A stretch of DNA of 64,000 bases from Amblyomma americanum (lineage: Eukaryota > Arthropoda > Arachnida > Ixodida > Ixodidae): NCBI RefSeq assembly GCF_052857255.1, contig NC_135500.1, positions 54,151,272 through 54,215,271 on the forward strand, read 5' to 3'. The translations under genes and the position numbers were made by a program. Numbering within the stretch: the first letter of the stretch is position 1; every line of letters begins with the position of its first letter. Of the stretch, positions 59,801 through 64,000 are shown in pieces. The notes beneath the pieces were generated by a model. That model had not been told where the DNA came from and did not search any database. It was given only the letters and a program-made list of their open reading frames with translations.

Positions 59801-60846
59801 CAGTTATTGGTAGCCTTTGGGGGAGCAATTAGCTGCGGTAACGCGGTTAATCGGCGAGAGGACAACCCTCTTTATGACGTTTATTCATCCCTGTATTCGA
59901 GGCGACTGTGACTGTCTTCGATTACTGATGTGGCATCCCGCGACGTCATGTCAATGGGGCAAGGAAGCGCCGTATACGCCCCATCCAACACGTTCAGGAG
60001 GATTAAAGTGGTGGCGCTGGCGTCGTCAGCAACAACATTCAAACGCACACTTGTTTTCTAGAACGCTGAGATTATTTAAAAATGGTGGAATGAGAAAATG
60101 AATTTATGTGATTAAGGTTTTCAAAGTTAGCCGCCAAGACCCCTGGCCTCTCCACATTATGGAATAGAACATTTTAGATCGCAAAATATCGCTCCAGAAA
60201 TTTAAAGAAATGATGAGGAAACTACAAAAAGCCGAACTAAGCCTAGAACTAAGGATGAAAATGGTGAAACAACTAAAAAAAACTACAGTCCTGCTTTGGC
60301 AAATGTTCGATGTTTTTGTCATCTTACAGATCTTCAGCATCCGTCCCAGTTTTGTCTTCCTTTATTCAGAACAAGCAGTAGTAGTGAGCACAAGATTAAA
60401 TGAATGATATAGTCAGGGTAACTCAGGATCTTTCCTAACAGCGCAATCAGTTTTTACTGATGGCTGCTTTTAGCGCAGAATTTGATATCATTTTGTACCG
60501 ACCGCCACCTACGAGATGGTGGTGGTACATGCGTCGTAGTAATAAACGAGAGAAGAAAAGAATTTTGCACTATCGCCAGTGCGCCAAACCTCTGCGAAGT
60601 AACCGTCACTAAAATAAAACCGTTTATTTACTCTATTTCTATACTTTGGTCATTTGATCTTGAAGTCATGCTCGTGCCGCTCGCAGAAGGTTCGAAAGTA
60701 GGAAAGCAGAGTCCACATTCCCCCTTCAAAAAAAATATATTTTTAATGATGTTCACCTTTCCGCCATCTTTTTTGCTAATTTACTGCTATAAGTGTTATA
60801 CAGTTCCTATAGCCGCGAACATTAACATGTTTGTTTTGCCCTTTAC
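56803..60846. other. no confident gene
   Basis: Several overlapping open frames of 60-135 codons occur, notably near 58293-58851 (listed separately). No domain is recognised elsewhere. Confidence 0.35.
58447..58851 (+). CDS. unrecognised 134-codon basic open frame
   Basis: ATG-started frame rich in Arg, Lys and Glu (RHRSRKRFMLKDQQKEGPER). It overlaps in another frame a second basic stretch (KANRKLKRSQKSMAKSARK, 58293-58475). Neither resembles a family I know, and no convincing splice sites or promoter were found. It could be an exon or chance. Listed because the composition stands out from the AT-rich surroundings. Confidence 0.15.
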   Translation: MPCLAGPETSLRLRNEVGAAEVSVKQRHRSRKRFMLKDQQKEGPERKSHVSRNLTKIIGHHSEHRGPYVARTERSRGERFARALIQPQIRVFGEGVWEGKLKCLHFLTLQQNRRFPVSRLIVTIFDLPSNDGRH

Positions 60847-60991
60847 GCTCGCAGGTAGCGGCACGAGGCCTCATAAATTGCTTGCCACCTGAGGCGCGAT
60901 CAATTTCTCCGGAAATATTGCAAATGAGTGCGCCAGTGATCATGATGTTCAAGCCTGTCGTCGATGCTTTGCGCGTCTCGTTTGGAAAGTT
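60847..60991 (-). pseudogene. SLC13-like exon relic, late membrane segment
   Basis: An acceptor-like CTAAG precedes 60991 and a good donor GTAAAG follows 60847. The frame between is open: KASTTGLNIMITGALICNIS then EIDRASGGKQFM. The spacing matches the 'PWN..LL.GG......S..SG' segment of Na+/dicarboxylate transporters (SLC13/DASS), with the key PW lost. It is fourth-fifth in a collinear series of - strand pieces from 63690 down to here. The assignment rests on pattern and order, not on a search. Confidence 0.3.
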
Positions 60992-61049
60992 CTTAGTTAC
61001 TTTTTGCAATAACGATAGCAGCGCTGATTCTGCTATTCGACACCATCTA

Positions 61050-61261
61050 GTGCAGTTCCTTAATTGAATTCAATTTCTTGAGGGCACGAGTCTGCCCAAT
61101 AAAGAGTGCCATGATAGACTGCCCTTCCTCTGTCCCTGAGACTGTGTGGTTGTATCGCATGCCACCAATAACAATACTCGAGGTTATTTTCGTCGTAATA
61201 ATACCCGCGAAGCCTCCAATTCTTGCGCAAAATATCGCAGTCGCTGACGCGCCGCGTCAGC
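61050..61261 (-). pseudogene. SLC13-like exon relic with IGG motif
   Basis: After an acceptor-like ACGCAG and a TGA, the frame reads SATAIFCARIGGFAGIITTK then SSIVIGGMRYN. SLC13 proteins have here the signature 'CY.A.IGG.ATLTGT..N.V..GQ'. The residues IGG and a small/Thr pattern persist, but the substrate-binding TGT/N is replaced. Open to TAG at 61047-61049. A hydrophobic, transporter-like profile on this strand contrasts with the opposite strand. Confidence 0.35.
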
Positions 61262-61634
61262 CTGCGTTCTTATTAATTGTAACTAATGCTATGTGAAGGA
61301 ATCGCTATCCCCGCTAACCACTGATTGATTCATATTCACAGAAAGTGTAAGGGAAATTTCGAAAAGTACACACCACAACGCGATACGGTTCTGAGAGCAA
61401 ATTCACAGAAAAATGTTGCAGTTTTTATTACAGAAAATTTTAATTCCAGAATAATTACTTTCACCGCCGAGCGGTGGTGATATTGCCTTTCTGTTGTGTC
61501 AGTGCTTTGCGCACTGACTCTACACTGCAAGTTTTGCGTGAAAAATGGTGTTAAAATTTCTCGTTAATTAAATAATCTGTGTCTGTCATTACATTTTACC
61601 ATGCAAGTTACTTTCTTCCCATTTCCTTTCGTAC

Positions 61635-61891
61635 AGGTGAATAATGCTTCGTGTTGGGCTAATTAGTTCATTCGTCTTGTTACATGAATTGTGCGACATA
61701 GACGATGAAAAACCAAGGGACAGGCCAAGTGCTTCTTGTAAAGTGGTAGGAATGAGTGCCCGAAAGGTGGTTTCCAAGGGAACCAGCATTCTGGTGATAA
61801 CTATTGAAATAGGAGGGCATGCAGAAGCGTTACAATGTGCTCTCTGAAAAGCTGTTCGCTGAATAGGCGTCTTAACCATGCTGAGAATCGC
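61635..61891 (-). pseudogene. SLC13-like exon relic, SNT region
   Basis: Open frame from an acceptor-like GTGAAG. It contains QRTAF, then ISIVITRMLVPLETTFRALI PTTLQEALG, which can be laid on the 'KR.ALR...LG..P......M...LS...SNTATTA..+PI' stretch of SLC13 with the Asn of SNT lost. Weak on its own; supported by strand and order. Confidence 0.25.
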
Positions 61892-62394
61892 CTTCACGTA
61901 CGAGCACACACACACAAAAAAAATTCAGCGCCAAGCCAATGTACCCAATATACATAGCTAGACAGAACGCTACAGGCCCATGTTATGAATATAACCCACC
62001 GTCACTTGCATTCCTCATAACTTCTTTCGTGCATTAGGTTTATAGCCAAGTTTGGTATATTGTTCAGAAAAACTTCTCTGGTTAGCGTCAGTGTTCTCTT
62101 TCCGGCACTTGCCTCTCCCCCTTCTCAACATATGCGCCTCCAGGTAAAGCGAGTCCATTAACACCTCGGCTTTGGGGAGCCCATTCTTCAGCCCTCCCAT
62201 GCGGCTTATGCTGGTGGATTAGAGCCCTGAATTATTTTCGGTTGCGCTGAAGATAAACAAAATACAGCTTCATGCTTTCATAAAGTATGAAAGCCTCTTG
62301 CACAGTTGCAGCAAGGGAAAGAATAAAAACGACGCCACCTGCATGTTTATGAGCCATTACGGGAGGCGTGCATTCCACTAGGCTACGTATAATC

Positions 62395-62572
62395 GCGGCC
62401 GTGGTGGTTGCATTTCATTGCAGGCGAAGCACAAAAGGCGCCCTTGTGCTGTGTGATGCCGGCGCACATTAAAAAACTCCACGTCATCGAAATAAACTGG
62501 GAGCCTTTTAACATGGCGTCCCTTATAGTCCACGCGTCGCTTAGGGATGTTAAGCCCCGGGATTTAGAATTC
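62395..62572 (+). mobile_element. SINE fragment, type 1 tail
   Basis: Starts CGCGGCCGTGGTGG, then TTGTGCTGTGTGATGCCGG, CCTTATAGTCCACGCGTCGC and TGTTAAGCCCC. A strongly diverged copy, opposite in orientation to the SLC13-like pieces around it. Confidence 0.75.
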
Positions 62573-62672
62573 ACAGTCTAGAAAGAGTTGCTAGCTTACA
62601 AAGGCGCAGCTGAAATTGAAATTGTTCCTTGCAGCGAAGGCACAAAAGACAAACTGTGAAAGTATCGCAAGC

Positions 62673-62835
62673 TTAAGCAATGGCTGCCATTAGCGTAGAA
62701 AGCAAAGGTGAGGCTGCAGTTAAGGGGGCTAAACGTGCCCAGATATGGAGAGGAGCAATTCCTGAGGTGAAAGCACTTAAGGTATTCTCAAATGAGCAAC
62801 CCCCGAGCAGCATGACAGCGTATGACTGCCTGAGT
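62673..62835 (-). pseudogene. SLC13-like exon relic, second membrane segment
   Basis: A very good acceptor (TTTTTTTCTCGACAG) precedes 62835. The frame reads SYAVMLLGGCSFENTLSAFT SGIAPLHIWARLAPLTAA to a TAA at 62673-62675. It fits the early SLC13 segment 'AY...L..YW.TE.LPLAVTSL.P...FPLLG' in spacing (T-S-G/L, P, final PL). No GT donor lies at the expected end, so the exon looks decayed. Confidence 0.35.
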
Positions 62836-62875
62836 CTGTCGAGAAAAAAAGATATTCGGTGTACGCGGTTTTTAT

Positions 62876-63609
62876 GAAATTGTAATAAAAATATGAAGCT
62901 GACGTACGCGCTTTTGAACTGCTCTCCACAATGACAAAGCCCGTTTAAGCAGTGTTCACTTCTTGCTCACGGCCCACAAGGTGTTTTTTTTATCGTATCG
63001 CGACACATATTATTTTGCACTCTAGGCAAAAAATGCTGAAACGAATAGTAATGCAACTGAAGTGGCCATGAGCCCTGAAACACATTTCAGCCAGAGTCAT
63101 AATTTTCAGGGCTTCTTGCGAAGTCGTTATTTTTCTGGTAAGGTACTCAATCTTAGGCATCCGCGAGGCCCATCGAAAATAAATGCGTTTAGGATGACAG
63201 GAACTCCAAATTGTTATAACAATCCGTCATCTTGCAATCCTGATCAAAAGCAAGCAGCCAACCGCCTTTATTAAGCCTGCACAAAGTATTGCTGAAGACC
63301 ATAATGCAGTGTTCTGAGAAACTAGCAGAAGGTCTGGAGGCAACGCTAGTATTGGCACCGGCACAGACATCGGAGATGCTGAAGCTTAGAGCGGGAGCGC
63401 GAACGCTTGCGCGGTCAGAATGTTTGAGAGACTCGGCGAAGACAGCAGCTCCATCGGTATCCTCCACGAGGTCAACGGCAGCGGCTACCGGTTCCTTTCA
63501 CTAAGTGGAGGCCTCCAATCAAAGGGCCACTTAACAGATCAGCCTCACTTTGCTCACAAAACAGCAACAACAGTGTTTTAGCCCGCTGCCTTTGCGTGAA
63601 AGTTTTAAC
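62876..63609. other. no assignable feature
   Basis: Includes a GC-richer patch at 63289-63504, open on both strands, for which I have no assignment. Confidence 0.35.
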
Positions 63610-63690
63610 GGTATCATAATACACCAAAAGTAATGGTGGCTGCTGCGCTGGAAGACAGATAATTTTAGTACGATAGGATTTGAGCCAACG
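63610..63690 (-). pseudogene. SLC13-like exon relic, first membrane segment
   Basis: RWLKSYRTKIICLPAQQPPL LLVYYDT ends at a GTTAAA donor-like site. SLC13 proteins start with a similar short basic lead and 'YR..LI..L.P.LLLPL'. No in-frame ATG is close upstream. The most tentative of the series. Confidence 0.2.
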
Positions 63691-63747
63691 CTCATAGATT
63701 TCACCGTTGCCTGTACGAATCCCCAGGCATTTGGCCCACCTGTTCAC

Positions 63748-64000
63748 CCGGTTGTCGGAAAACTGCCACTAGAATTGGCGGAAAACTATGCCAACTGCTT
63801 CACTACTTAAGCCTGCACTCAGCGATTTCGGCTCTTTTTCTGAAGCCTGCTTGACTTTGTAGCAAAACAAATGTTTCACCTCTCTGGCCGACATAAGTGG
63901 CAGCTGCGACACTTAAGGCTCGGTGCCTTGTGACGTCAACACAAACTGCCTACCGAATTCTGAGAAAACTGCCCACCGTGGCAGGTGGAAGTTCAGTTAA
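63748..64000. other. no assignable feature to window end
   Basis: No coding or repeat signal recognised. Confidence 0.4.

Overview
The window looks like accessory, repeat-rich DNA from a large arthropod genome, most probably an ixodid (hard) tick. The evidence is the repeat content: tRNA-headed SINEs of the type I know from ticks (Ruka-like, with a head resembling a 'GTGGCTCAGTGGTTACGG' A-box region and a GGTTCGA B box), 5'-truncated LINEs with simple-repeat tails, Ty3/gypsy elements, foldback elements and long microsatellites. Host coding DNA is sparse and split by introns. I see no bacterial operon, phage, CRISPR array or rRNA, and no tRNA gene outside the SINEs. The species call is inference.

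Layout. 0-11 kb holds a candidate three-exon host gene on the + strand (exons near 572-755, 3344-3818 and 10554-10803). Splice sites and codon phases agree at both introns. It predicts a Lys/Ala-rich then acidic (KEKE-like) tail followed by one membrane segment, but the middle exon has two in-frame stops. Its introns carry LINE and SINE debris, including a CR1/Jockey-type LINE remnant at 6.8-9.2 kb with a damaged catalytic motif. 12-18.5 kb holds LINE tail fragments and Ty3/gypsy copy 1 (13301-16657). Copy 1 has two LTRs, a 4-bp target duplication, a large internal deletion and an inverted leader/protease block. 18.5-31.7 kb is mostly unassignable sequence with SINEs and a decayed LINE.

31.7-37.2 kb is a second, longer copy of the same Ty3/gypsy family on the - strand, with gag, protease, RT, RNase H and integrase remnants and a 5' LTR cut to 17 bp. 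Both copies share one frameshifting integrase deletion. Next to its broken end lie a promoter-like CpG-rich stretch (37.23-37.45 kb) and, on the - strand, a first exon encoding the start of a THAP-type zinc finger (38434-38537), with a TATA-like motif upstream and a poly(A) signal downstream.

41-57 kb is repeat country: two SINE families, a palindromic MITE family (42.8 and 51.5 kb), a 120-bp (TA)n tract and an E-box cluster. At 60.8-63.7 kb, five - strand open segments occur in the order expected for the membrane segments of an SLC13-type (Na+/dicarboxylate) transporter. The reading is weak and the segments look decayed.

No functional gene network can be assembled here. What is informative is the interplay of host exons with several mobile-element families. 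I did not find a convincing new biological system. The best leads are the rearranged Ty3/gypsy copy, the shared integrase deletion, the three-exon gene with internal stops, and the SLC13-like relic.
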